DNA from: RPQJ01 sp963793005
GTDB taxonomy: Bacteria; Pseudomonadota; Gammaproteobacteria; Steroidobacterales; Steroidobacteraceae
Length of the DNA: 64,000 bases
Assembly (NCBI GenBank): GCA_963793005.1
Contig: CAWBYP010000002.1
Location: 2,232,001-2,296,000, forward strand
Direction of reading: 5' to 3'
Shown here: in pieces, positions 1 to 8,486 of the stretch
Layout of the letters: the number at the start of each line of letters is the position of its first letter
Position numbering within the stretch: the stretch's first letter is position 1
Notes under the pieces: generated by a model
What the model was told of the DNA's origin: nothing
Database searches by the model: none
Seen by the model: the letters and a program-made list of their open reading frames with translations, nothing else
Program-made: the position numbers and the translations under genes

Positions 1-196
1 CGGGTGCCTCGTGGATCCGTGCGATCAGTTCCGACTCCGAGTTGCTCTGGAACGCGGTCAGGTGGTGTCCCGCCTCGGCGGCGAGGTGCACCGCGCGTTC
101 GTGAACCTGCTCGAGCGTGACTTTCCCGTAGAGGCCGGGTTCGCGGGCGCCAAGCAGGTTCAGGTTCGGCCCGTTGAGCAGCAGAATATGTGACAT
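1..196 (-). CDS. aroQ: Type II 3-dehydroquinate dehydratase, N-terminal part (runs off the left edge)
   Basis: Only the first 65 codons are in the window. The reverse strand from 196 begins MSHILLLNGPNLNLLG and continues with REPGLYG, the hallmark N-terminus and active-site tyrosine loop of the dodecameric type II dehydroquinases, then FQSNSE, matching the family QSN-E motif. The enzyme converts 3-dehydroquinate to 3-dehydroshikimate in the cytoplasmic shikimate pathway. The ATG at 194-196 is chosen because NGPNLNLLG always lies within the first dozen residues in this family. No strong Shine-Dalgarno is visible. It is the downstream gene of a same-strand series (dsbD, tlpA-like, aroQ) but is separated by about 200 bp, so it may have its own promoter. 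Family assignment is firm; the rest of the gene cannot be assessed. Confidence 0.93.
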   Translation of the reverse strand, partial: MSHILLLNGPNLNLLGAREPGLYGKVTLEQVHERAVHLAAEAGHHLTAFQSNSESELIARIHEAP

Positions 197-297
197 TGGA
201 GGTGCCGATTCCCCGGAGAAGGCCGCAATTTTAACGCCAATCAACGCACGATTGCGCATTTCCCCTCATTTTGGGGGGCTATCGTGCAGGGTGGCTC

Positions 298-379
298 CCA
301 GGGCACCCAGGCCGGTCTGGGCCTCAGGCTCGGGCGAGGGGTACCGACCTGGCAGGGCGCTCGTCCCTGGGTGCCCTGG
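298..379. repeat. Long-loop inverted repeat between aroQ and the TlpA-like gene
   Basis: CCAGGGCACCCAGG at 298-311 is repeated as its reverse complement at about 366-379, separated by about 54 bases that also contain a GGGCGAGGGG stretch. The arms pair over 14 bp without mismatch. It sits just downstream of the tlpA-like stop codon in the roughly 200-bp gap before aroQ. There is no T-tract next to it in either direction, so a classical intrinsic terminator is unlikely. It could be an mRNA-stabilising hairpin or a repeat remnant. Confidence 0.5.
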
Positions 380-394
380 CCTCTGGCGTGGGGG

Positions 395-1069
395 TCAGCT
401 TTCGCTGACGCCCTCGGCCTTCAGTCGGTCGATGCCGGCGGTGATCTCCGACCTGGCCTGGTCGGGGGACACCACACCGCTGTTGACCCGTTCAATGGCG
501 CCGAGAATGACCTCGGCCTGCGGCCTCGTCAACTCGCCGACGTGGCAGGCGATGACCCGGCCCTGGCTGTCCGAGAACACCGTGAATGGAAACCCGACAA
601 TTTCGACGCCGAAGGCCGCCGCTGCGTCCAGGGCTTCCTGTTCGCCGATCAGCAGCGGGTACTTGATGCCAGACTTTTCGGCGTAGGCGATGACCTTGTC
701 GCGGTAGTCCGCCGCGATGCCGATCACCTGGAAGCCGGCGGGCCCGTACTGCTGCTGCAGCTCGCCGAGCAGCGGGATCTCGCGCCGGCAGGGCGCGCAC
801 CAGGTGGCCCAGAAGTTCACGACCAGCGACTTGCCCTGCCAGTCGGCCAGCGAGCGCATCGCTCCGTCCCGGTCGGCGAGCTGGAACTCGGGTACCCGCT
901 CGGCAAGTACCGCGGGTTGTGGCTCGGTCGAGCCGGGCGCGGCGGGCTGCGATTCCGCCGGCGCCGACGTGGCCATCGGCAGCTGCGCACGCTTCTCGAA
1001 TGCCAGGTAGGCGACCGCACCGGCGGCCGCAGTGCCGATCACCAGCGCGGCAATCGCCAGCCGATTCAT
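395..1069 (-). CDS. TlpA/ResA-type thioredoxin-fold protein, membrane-anchored and periplasmic
   Basis: 224 residues. An N-terminal hydrophobic segment (about residues 3-24) serves as signal anchor, followed by an Ala/Pro-rich linker and a redoxin domain (about 57-200). The active site is NFWATWCAPCRREIP (WCAPC, about residue 91), the classical CXXC of ResA/TlpA/CcmG proteins, and GFPFTVF supplies the cis-proline region. Such proteins reduce disulfides on apocytochrome c or other extracytoplasmic targets and are re-reduced by DsbD or CcdA. The start ATG overlaps the dsbD stop (ATGA, 1066-1069), so the two are translationally coupled, and the neighbouring DsbD is the obvious electron donor. 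The C-terminal extension after residue 200 carries no recognisable motif. The exact substrate is not deducible. Confidence 0.88.
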   Translation of the reverse strand: MNRLAIAALVIGTAAAGAVAYLAFEKRAQLPMATSAPAESQPAAPGSTEPQPAVLAERVPEFQLADRDGAMRSLADWQGKSLVVNFWATWCAPCRREIPLLGELQQQYGPAGFQVIGIAADYRDKVIAYAEKSGIKYPLLIGEQEALDAAAAFGVEIVGFPFTVFSDSQGRVIACHVGELTRPQAEVILGAIERVNSGVVSPDQARSEITAGIDRLKAEGVSES

Positions 1070-3339
1070 GTGCCGCTACCGCCGAGTGCCCGCGCCGCGT
1101 GGTCGCGGAACTCGCTCGCCGGTTGGAAGCCGACGACGCGGAAATCCCGGCGCTCGGTTCCTTCGGCCGCGAAGAACACGATGGTCGGAGGGCCCAGGAT
1201 GCCGAAGTGCTCGAGCAGCGCCTGGTCCACGTCGTCGTTCGCGGTGACGTCGGCCTGCAGCAGCACGGCGGACGCGAGTTCGGCCTGCACGCCGGGGTCG
1301 GTGAAGGTCTGGTCTTCCATTTCCTTGCAGGACACGCACCAGTCGGCATAGAAATCCAGCATCAATGGGCGACCGGCTGCCTGTGCCGCGGCAAGTTCGA
1401 GCTCGAAGTCGGCCACCGACTTGATGCGCTTGAATCCAAGCCTGTGCTCGGCCGCTTCACCGCCGCCGTGGCCGACCACGCCTGCGAGCGGCTGCAGCGG
1501 GTCGCTGCGGCCGGCGAGCGCGCCGACCAGCATCAGCGCACCGTACACGAGCGCCAGCACGCCGAGCCCGCGACGCACGGCGACGGCTGCCCGCTTCGGG
1601 TCCTTGTCGCCCATCGTCAGCAGACAGTAGCCCGAGACGAACGCGAGCGAAGCCCACAGTGCCAGCGTAAGGGGCCCGGGCAGGATGCGACCGAGCATCC
1701 AGATCGCGACGCCCAGCATCATCACGCCGAACGCAGACTTGACCGCGTCCATCCAGGCGCCGGCCTTTGGCAGCAGCCGTCCGGCCGACGCGCCGACCAG
1801 CAGCAGTGGCGCGCCCATGCCAAGGCTCAGCGCAAACAGCGCAGCGCCGCCGCGGAACACGTTGCCGCTCTGCCCGATCACCGCCAGTGCCGCGACCAGT
1901 GGCGGTGCCACGCAGGCCGTTACGATCAGCGACGAGAGCGCGCCCATTACCGCAGTACCGACCAGGGTGCCCTGTTTCTGGCGGTTGCTCAGGCCCGTGA
2001 CGCGTTCCTGGAACGCGGCGGGCACCTGCAGGTTGAACACCCCGAACATGCCGAGCGCCAGCAGCACGAACAGCGCCGCGAACACGACGATGATCCACGG
2101 TTGCTGGAAAAATGCCTGCGCCTGCCTGCCCGCGGCCGCGAACGCTGCGCCGGCTACCGTGTAGGTAAGCGCCATGCCGAGCACGTAGGCGAGCGACAGC
2201 GAGAATGCGCGACCGCGCGAGACCGGACGGTCGCGGCCTGCGCCGACGATGATTCCAGACAGGATCGGGACCATCGGCAGCACGCAGGGCGTGAACGCGA
2301 GCAGCAGGCCCGCGCCGAAGAATGTTGCCAGCACCGCGAGCAGGCTGCCGCTGCGGATCTTGTCCGCCAGCGCGTCCTGCGTCGATCGCATCGGACCCTT
2401 GTCCATGACGCTACGGCCGCGCGGTGCCTGCGCCGCGCCCGGCGCCGCGAGCTGGACCTGCACGGTCTTTTGGGTTGGCGGGTAGCAGAGTCCTGCCTCG
2501 GCGCATCCCTGGTATCCGACGTCGAGGGCGATGGCACGGCTGTCCGCGGCTGCGGCGACCGGCACATCGGCATCCATCTGGCCGAAGAACACGACCTGGT
2601 CGCCGAAATACTCGTCGTTTCGGACCTCACCGCCGGGGATGGACGGCGTGCCGAGCTGTGCGTCACCGGCCGCGACAGCGACTTTCACCTTGTCGCGGTA
2701 GAGGTAGTAGCCATCCGCAATGACCCAGTGCAGCGTGATGCGGTCGGGGCTGTCGCTGCTGGCCGTCAGCACGAACGCCTCGTCTGCAGGCAGCAGGTCG
2801 CCCTCGGACAGTGGCCCGCCGCCAAAAAGGCGCTTGAGGCTGAAGCCGCCCCGCCTGGTTTCGGTGGCCGTTCCTCCCGCGCTGGCGGTCCCGGCGTCCG
2901 CCATGTCGATGCGGGTTGTCCAGGTCTGCGGCGGATAGCACAGGCCGGCGTCCGCACAGCCCTGCAGCTTCAGCTGCAGGTCGAATGCGCGCGGTGCGCC
3001 GTCGAACGTGAGCTTCGCCGCCACCGTGATCGGACCGCGGTAGATTACCTGCCGTCCGAAGTACTCGTCTTCGTGGTCCTCTCCGGCCGGCATGCGCGCG
3101 TCGCCGACGGTGACACCCGGCGTCGCCGAGCCAAGCGACATGCGGTCGCGGTACAGGTAGTAGCCCTTGGCGATGTCGTAGCGCACGACGACTTCGCCGC
3201 CCGAAACCGTCGCCGTGTATCTGTATGCCTGCTTCGCGGGCAGCAGGTCCTGCTCCTGCGCGCTGGCCGGGCCGCTGGCGAACCAGGGCAGCGCGAGCAG
3301 GGAGAGCAGGAGGGCGGCGACGGGTGCGATTCTTTTCAT
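1066..3339 (-). CDS. dsbD: Thiol:disulfide interchange protein DsbD with two N-terminal alpha domains
   Basis: 757 residues, longer than the usual 560-600 of DsbD. A signal peptide (MKRIAPVAALLLSLLALPWF) is followed by two consecutive DsbD-alpha domains: the first has QGCADAGLCYPPQ near residue 126, the second QGCAEAGLCYPPT near residue 280. Both keep the cysteine pair that relays electrons in this domain. Then come eight or so membrane helices (about 330-590) with the FTPCVLPMVP and VTACVAPP cysteines, and a C-terminal thioredoxin-like gamma domain with DWCVSCKEME near residue 668. The protein moves electrons from cytoplasmic thioredoxin to periplasmic partners. The downstream TlpA-like gene overlaps it by 4 bp. 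The duplicated alpha domain is the unusual feature. The ATG at 3339 is supported by the signal peptide directly after it. Confidence 0.95.
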   Translation of the reverse strand: MKRIAPVAALLLSLLALPWFASGPASAQEQDLLPAKQAYRYTATVSGGEVVVRYDIAKGYYLYRDRMSLGSATPGVTVGDARMPAGEDHEDEYFGRQVIYRGPITVAAKLTFDGAPRAFDLQLKLQGCADAGLCYPPQTWTTRIDMADAGTASAGGTATETRRGGFSLKRLFGGGPLSEGDLLPADEAFVLTASSDSPDRITLHWVIADGYYLYRDKVKVAVAAGDAQLGTPSIPGGEVRNDEYFGDQVVFFGQMDADVPVAAAADSRAIALDVGYQGCAEAGLCYPPTQKTVQVQLAAPGAAQAPRGRSVMDKGPMRSTQDALADKIRSGSLLAVLATFFGAGLLLAFTPCVLPMVPILSGIIVGAGRDRPVSRGRAFSLSLAYVLGMALTYTVAGAAFAAAGRQAQAFFQQPWIIVVFAALFVLLALGMFGVFNLQVPAAFQERVTGLSNRQKQGTLVGTAVMGALSSLIVTACVAPPLVAALAVIGQSGNVFRGGAALFALSLGMGAPLLLVGASAGRLLPKAGAWMDAVKSAFGVMMLGVAIWMLGRILPGPLTLALWASLAFVSGYCLLTMGDKDPKRAAVAVRRGLGVLALVYGALMLVGALAGRSDPLQPLAGVVGHGGGEAAEHRLGFKRIKSVADFELELAAAQAAGRPLMLDFYADWCVSCKEMEDQTFTDPGVQAELASAVLLQADVTANDDVDQALLEHFGILGPPTIVFFAAEGTERRDFRVVGFQPASEFRDHAARALGGSGT

Positions 3340-3538
3340 GGGTGCGCATCATGCCCGGCCGCGCCACCGACCGCGACCCGTGGCTGGCCGGATATGGACC
3401 GGATTCCGGAATCTATGTCCAAAAAAGAGCCCGCCTGAGGCTCCGGCGCCCAGCTGCCCGCCAGCCGGAAAGCGGTCTGAATCCCGGCTCGCGTGCCAGC
3501 TTATCGGGGGTTCTCGCAGCTATTTCGGTCCAGTGCAC

Positions 3539-3566
3539 TTGAATTCGGCCCGACACCACCTATTAT
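3539..3566 (+). promoter_or_regulatory. Putative groESL promoter (sigma70-like, heat-shock flavour)
   Basis: TTGAAT at 3539-3544 and TATTAT at 3561-3566 are separated by 16 bases, giving a reasonable housekeeping promoter. The -35 is embedded in CTTGAA (3538-3543), which also matches the sigma32 -35 core, but the -10 area lacks the CCCCAT core. The predicted transcript start falls inside the CIRCE-like element directly downstream, which is where an HrcA operator would block initiation. Confidence 0.6.
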
Positions 3567-3592
3567 TAGCAGCCAACCGGGGAGAGTGCTAA
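3566..3592. promoter_or_regulatory. CIRCE-like HrcA operator upstream of groES
   Basis: TTAGCAGCC at 3566-3574, a 9-base spacer, then GAGTGCTAA at 3584-3592. The CIRCE consensus is TTAGCACTC-N9-GAGTGCTAA, so the right half is perfect and the left half has two mismatches. Spacer length is exactly 9. It begins at the last base of the predicted -10 and lies 57 bp upstream of the groES start codon. This predicts HrcA repression of groESL. The hrcA gene itself is not in the window. Confidence 0.75.
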
Positions 3593-3649
3593 CACCCCCC
3601 ACGGTTTCCTTTACAGCTGAACAAAGCTACCAACACGGAGATTTCAGCA

Positions 3650-3952
3650 ATGGCTGACAAGTTGAAGATTCGTCCGCTGCACGACCGCGTGATCATCCAG
3701 CGGCTCGACGCCGAGACCAAGTCCCCCGGCGGCATCGTGATCCCCGACTCCGCCGCCGAAAAGCCGATCCGCGGCAAGGTCGTCGCGGTGGGCAAGGGCA
3801 AGATCCTGGAAAACGGCAACGTCCGCCCGCTCGACGTCAAGGTCGGCGACCGCATCCTGTTCGGCAAGTACAGCGGAACCGAGGTGAAGGTCGATGGCGA
3901 GGATTACCTCGTCATGCGCGAGGAAGACGTGATGGCGGTGCTCGAGAAGTAA
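3650..3952 (+). CDS. groES: Co-chaperonin GroES
   Basis: 100 residues, slightly longer than the usual 95-97. The sequence MADKLKIRPLHDRVIIQRL and the mobile-loop motif TKSPGGIVIPDSAAEKP (about 22-38) are diagnostic, as is KVGDRILFGKYSGTEVK. GroES forms the heptameric lid of GroEL and creates the folding chamber in the cytoplasm. GGAG at 3637-3640 lies 9 bases before the ATG. It is the first gene of the groESL operon, with groEL starting 45 bp after its stop. A promoter and a CIRCE-like operator lie upstream. Confidence 0.98.
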   Translation: MADKLKIRPLHDRVIIQRLDAETKSPGGIVIPDSAAEKPIRGKVVAVGKGKILENGNVRPLDVKVGDRILFGKYSGTEVKVDGEDYLVMREEDVMAVLEK

Positions 3953-3997
3953 TCGCCCGCCCTTAAGAAAACCCAACGAATCCTGGAGAACACTGCA

Positions 3998-5656
<1,659 letters not shown>

Positions 5657-5664
5657 GAGGTAAG

Positions 5665-5690
5665 AGGTGCCGGTGTTACGGTTTCGGTAA
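5665..5690 (+). repeat. Copy 1 of the 26-bp RAYT-associated repeat
   Basis: A 26-bp sequence beginning AGGTGCCGGTGTTACGG and ending TTTCGGTAA, identical to the copy at 6665-6690 and, inverted with one mismatch, to the copy at 7662-7687. This copy lies between the groEL stop and its terminator, about 1 kb from the transposase gene, in the same orientation as copy 2. Confidence 0.8.
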
Positions 5691-5717
5691 CCGTCCCGGC
5701 GAGACGACGAAATGAAG

Positions 5718-5746
5718 AGGGCCGGCAGAAATGCCGGCCCTTTTTT
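5718..5746 (+). terminator. Intrinsic terminator of groESL
   Basis: A perfect 10-bp stem (AGGGCCGGCA at 5718-5727 with TGCCGGCCCT at 5732-5741) closes a GAAA tetraloop and is followed by six T residues (5741-5746). It lies 62 bp after the groEL stop. The A-poor left side makes it mainly a forward terminator, although the convergent gene at 5770-6162 ends just beyond it. Confidence 0.95.
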
Positions 5747-5769
5747 CATGCCTGTGCGATCGGCGCCGA

Positions 5770-6162
5770 TCAGTTATCGACGATGATCCTCGGGTCCAGC
5801 GCGACTCCGTCCACCTCGACTTCGTAATCGTACGGTGTCGATTGGCCGTTCTTTGTTGCGCTGGCCTTGATCGTTCCCTCGACGCTGGCGCCCTTCTTGT
5901 CCGACCAGTCGAACGGCGAGTCGCCGTCGATGAATTTCACCATGAATTCCTTGGCGCCCGATCCAGCGAACACCCAGTGGATCGTGTCACTCACGCAGGC
6001 GTTGACGGTTTCCGGGTCCACGACCGGCCGGTCGTTCTCTACCTTCACCTTGATCATGACCTTCTTGCCGGGCGAGTCGCAGGCATCTGCGTTCGCGGCA
6101 AAGCCCAGCGCCATTGCGGCGCCGCATGCCAGGGCGACTGTAAACGACGGTGCACGTGACAT
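5770..6162 (-). CDS. Secreted cupredoxin-like hypothetical protein
   Basis: 130 residues with a clear signal peptide (MSRAPSFTVALACGAAMALGFAANADA) giving a mature domain of about 103 residues that begins CDSPGKK. The pattern (beta-rich, VNACVSDTIHWVFAG, KEFMVKFIDG, a closing beta strand with YDYEVEVDG) resembles the cupredoxin-fold proteins of unknown function found in proteobacteria. I do not see the full set of His/Cys/Met ligands of a type 1 copper site, so copper binding should not be assumed. Two cysteines (mature positions 1 and about 29) could form a disulfide. It is monocistronic, convergent with groEL and divergent from the EamA gene. Function unknown. Confidence 0.7.
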   Translation of the reverse strand: MSRAPSFTVALACGAAMALGFAANADACDSPGKKVMIKVKVENDRPVVDPETVNACVSDTIHWVFAGSGAKEFMVKFIDGDSPFDWSDKKGASVEGTIKASATKNGQSTPYDYEVEVDGVALDPRIIVDN

Positions 6163-6237
6163 GTTTGTTCCCCCTTTTTCTCGTTGCTAGACCGCGACTA
6201 TATACGCCTGACGCCATACGTCCGCTATCCTCCGGGA

Positions 6238-6660
6238 ATGCAACTCGCCTGGCTGTCACTCGCCATCGCCTGCACGGTGGCCTATCACATCGTGCTGAAG
6301 CTCACGCCGGCCGGCGCGAATCCCCTGTTGTCGCTGCTCGTGACCTACGCGGCGGTGGCTACGCTGCTCGGCGCGCTACTGCTGGCTGCTCCCGGTGCAT
6401 TCGAGTGGCGGCAGGAGATCCGTCTGCTCAACTGGACCGCCGTGGCGCTGGCCGTCGCGATCGTCGGCCTGGACCTCGGGTTCCTGTTCCTCTATCGCAG
6501 CGGATATGCGGTCAGCCTGGGCGCGCTGGTCACGCAGTCCGCGGCAGCGCTGCTGCTGCTGTTCGTCGGAGTCGCCATATTCCGTGAGCGGCTGAGCCTG
6601 GCCAATGCAGTCGGGCTGGTGATGTGCATCGCTGGCCTGTGGCTGGTGAACCGGCGATAG
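6238..6660 (+). CDS. Small EamA/DMT-superfamily membrane protein
   Basis: 140 residues with four predicted membrane helices starting at MQLAWLSLAIACTVAYHI and ending GLVMCIAGLWLVNRR. This matches a single EamA repeat of the drug/metabolite transporter superfamily, half the size of ordinary ten-helix members and similar in size to EmrE-type proteins that work as dimers. The ATG at 6238 is chosen because the first helix begins directly after it; an in-frame ATG at 6184 would add a hydrophilic stretch of 18 residues. Substrate unknown. It is monocistronic, and the 26-bp repeat starts 5 bp after its stop. Confidence 0.75.
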   Translation: MQLAWLSLAIACTVAYHIVLKLTPAGANPLLSLLVTYAAVATLLGALLLAAPGAFEWRQEIRLLNWTAVALAVAIVGLDLGFLFLYRSGYAVSLGALVTQSAAALLLLFVGVAIFRERLSLANAVGLVMCIAGLWLVNRR

Positions 6661-6664
6661 GGGA

Positions 6665-6690
6665 AGGTGCCGGTGTTACGGTTTCGGTAA
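6665..6690 (+). repeat. Copy 2 of the 26-bp repeat, left boundary of the RAYT unit
   Basis: Identical to copy 1 at 5665-5690 (core GGTGCCGGTGTTACGG). It lies 15 bp beyond the 3' end of the RAYT gene and, with the inverted copy at 7662-7687, frames the gene like terminal inverted repeats. Confidence 0.85.
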
Positions 6691-6704
6691 AGCGGCAGCC
6701 GTCC

Positions 6705-7577
6705 TTACCGCCGGCGGAGCAGCAGGTCGCTGAGTGTCGAGGGTGATCGCCCAAGGTGCCGGGCCACTTCCGAAAGAGTCGCTGTGCCCTCGCGCAATGC
6801 CCGACGAGCGACCTCGGTCCGCGCCCGGACCAGCGGACCAAGTCGCCGCCGTGAAGTCAGTTCCTCTACGGACACGCCATAATCGACCGCGACTTCCGCG
6901 GTGATCGCGTCGAGCGAACGTGGCCCGCGCGCACGACCCGCCGTGGTCGGCCCGGGCGCCGGCGAGTGGCACTGCCCCTGCCCTGGCACACCGGGCCGGA
7001 CTGCGACGCTGATCTGTTCCTGCTCCGATGCATCCGGTACCTCGCCCATGTATCGCTCGTACGCCAGGCGTGCCAAGTTGGTCGGCGCGCCGAACATCCC
7101 GAGCACTGGGTCGACGCGAAGCCATCCGGGACACCTGCCACCGAGATACGCGCGATGACTGCTCCACGGATAATCGCGCGGATCGGCCACCATGCGCGCG
7201 CGGACAGGATTGAGGTGGATGTAGCGCACAAGTGCAAGCAGGTAGCGATCTGCATCTACCAGTCGGGCACGGTAGCGCCGCTCAAAAAGGTGCCCGGTCG
7301 TGGGTACGGCTCGTTGGAGCTGACGGGCGTAACGGGAGGCCAGGACGCGCATCAGGTCGCCGAGCGGCGCGTCGGCGATCTGGACCGCGAGGTGGACGTG
7401 ATTTGGCATCCAGCAGTAAGCGAGCAAGATCGCCCCATAGCGATCGAGCGCGTCGGCCAGGATCGCCTCGAAGCTCAGGTAGTCGTCACGATCGCCGAAT
7501 ATGGGCTGGCGATGATTGCCTCTGAGGATGGCATGGTACAAACCGCCGCGGACGTGCAGGCGACGCTGTCGTGGCAT
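6705..7577 (-). CDS. REP-associated tyrosine transposase (RAYT, IS200-like Y1 family)
   Basis: 290 residues. The N-terminal two thirds is a Y1-transposase domain: RGGLYHAILRGNHRQPIF, the HUH-type metal motif in CWMPNHVHLAV, GHLFERRYRARLVD and RYIHLNPVRA, all typical of RAYTs. The C-terminal 80 residues (DAITAEVAVDYGVSVEEL ... LSEVARHLGRSPSTLSDLL) look like the DnaA-C-like helix-turn-helix domain found on some RAYTs. These single-strand HUH enzymes nick REP-type hairpins and are thought to disperse them. The gene lies between inverted copies of a 26-bp repeat (6665-6690 and 7662-7687). It appears intact: start, catalytic motifs and length are all normal. Confidence 0.93.
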   Translation of the reverse strand: MPRQRRLHVRGGLYHAILRGNHRQPIFGDRDDYLSFEAILADALDRYGAILLAYCWMPNHVHLAVQIADAPLGDLMRVLASRYARQLQRAVPTTGHLFERRYRARLVDADRYLLALVRYIHLNPVRARMVADPRDYPWSSHRAYLGGRCPGWLRVDPVLGMFGAPTNLARLAYERYMGEVPDASEQEQISVAVRPGVPGQGQCHSPAPGPTTAGRARGPRSLDAITAEVAVDYGVSVEELTSRRRLGPLVRARTEVARRALREGTATLSEVARHLGRSPSTLSDLLLRRR

Positions 7578-7661
7578 CAGATGGCCCTTCCCTGGACGAC
7601 CTGGCGATCATGGCTGTGTCGGTCGGATGACTCCCGCTGAAAATATCGCGGATTCGATCAG

Positions 7662-7687
7662 TTATCGAAACCGTAACACCGGCACCT
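7662..7687 (-). repeat. Copy 3 (inverted) of the 26-bp repeat, right boundary of the RAYT unit
   Basis: Reads TTATCGAAACCGTAACACC then GGCACCT on the plus strand, the reverse complement of copies 1 and 2 with a single mismatch (GGTAA becomes GATAA). It lies 84 bp upstream of the RAYT start codon and 12 bp downstream of the arsC 3' end. Confidence 0.85.
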
Positions 7688-7699
7688 TAGCCTTAGAGC

Positions 7700-8047
7700 T
7701 TAGAGTAGGTCGAGGACGCGTTCGCTCGGCCGGCAAAGCCGAACGCCTTTCGGTGTGCACACGATCGGGCGATTGACGAGGACCGGGTACTCGACCATCG
7801 CGACGATCAGCGCCTCGTCATCGACCGAGGGGTCAAGCAGGCCCAGTTCCTCGGCGGGCGAGTTTTTCGTCCTGAGCGCGTCGCGCGGCGAGAGGCCCGC
7901 GGCCGCGAACAGCCCGAGCAGTTGCGAACGCGTCCAGCCAGTCGCGAGGTATTCGATGACGACCGGCGAGTATCCGGCGGCCTCGATCATTGCCAATGCT
8001 CCGCGCGACGTGCCGCAGGCGGGGTTGTGGTAGATCACAATGGTCAT
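7700..8047 (-). CDS. arsC: Arsenate reductase, glutaredoxin-dependent (ArsC family)
   Basis: 115 residues. It begins MTIVIYHNPACGTSRGAL with the catalytic Cys in the NPACGTSR motif, has the RTKNSPAEELGL segment that supplies the arsenate-binding Arg, and ends VNRPIVCTPKGVRLCRP as in ArsC proteins. It reduces arsenate to arsenite in the cytoplasm using glutathione/glutaredoxin. The upstream gene (8044-8358) overlaps it by 4 bp, so they are co-translated. No arsB, acr3 or arsR lies nearby, so this may be a housekeeping ArsC/YfgD-like protein rather than part of a resistance operon. Confidence 0.9.
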   Translation of the reverse strand: MTIVIYHNPACGTSRGALAMIEAAGYSPVVIEYLATGWTRSQLLGLFAAAGLSPRDALRTKNSPAEELGLLDPSVDDEALIVAMVEYPVLVNRPIVCTPKGVRLCRPSERVLDLL

Positions 8048-8358
8048 TTCTTTTCGCCCCGCACCCAGCCCGAGGGCGGCATCGACTCGAAGAACATCTG
8101 TACCCTGTGCAGCAACTGGTTACGGTCCGCCCACGCGATCTGCTCGCGCAGCCGTTCGGTCTTGTCCTCATCGGTCGGGTCACTCTCAAGCCCGTGCGTA
8201 AGCGGCGGCGGGGGCGGAGTCTTGCCGCGCTTCTCCGCCTCCTCTTCGAGCATCTGCGACAGCCGTTCCCAGTAGCGCGGCGCAGGATAGGCCTTGCCGC
8301 GAATCTGGTAATGCAGCAGCAACCGGTCGGTGCGACTCGTGGACTTGAATGACGGCAT
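8044..8358 (-). CDS. Conserved hypothetical protein translationally coupled to arsC
   Basis: 104 residues, soluble and charged, with a run of five prolines (KTPPPPPLTHG) in the middle and a C-terminal helical part (TERLREQIAWADRNQLLHRV). No signal peptide or membrane segment. Its stop codon overlaps the arsC start (ATGA at 8044-8047), which strongly supports it being a real gene. I do not recognise a family, and the link to arsC suggests nothing firm about function. Confidence 0.7.
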   Translation of the reverse strand: MPSFKSTSRTDRLLLHYQIRGKAYPAPRYWERLSQMLEEEAEKRGKTPPPPPLTHGLESDPTDEDKTERLREQIAWADRNQLLHRVQMFFESMPPSGWVRGEKK

Positions 8359-8486
8359 GTGCGCTTGGCCTCAGGAAGGGCTTAGCCGGAATGCTAGCGT
8401 AACTGCCTGCGGCTGATCCGGATACGCCTGACCGCGGATGCGCCAGCCATCGGACCCGCCCGCCGTGCCGAAAGGGTGTCTCCCTC

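Noticed and set aside
919..3438. A long plus-strand frame (839 codons) across tlpA-like and dsbD
   Set aside because: The minus strand carries clear TlpA-like and DsbD proteins with signal peptide and cysteine motifs; the plus frame is a shadow.
5767..7668. A shared 14-mer, CGATCAGTTATCGA, at 5767-5780 and 7655-7668
   Set aside because: Noticed as a possible part of the RAYT repeat, but the first copy lies at the end of the cupredoxin-like coding sequence and the similarity does not extend. Kept as chance or a minor remnant.
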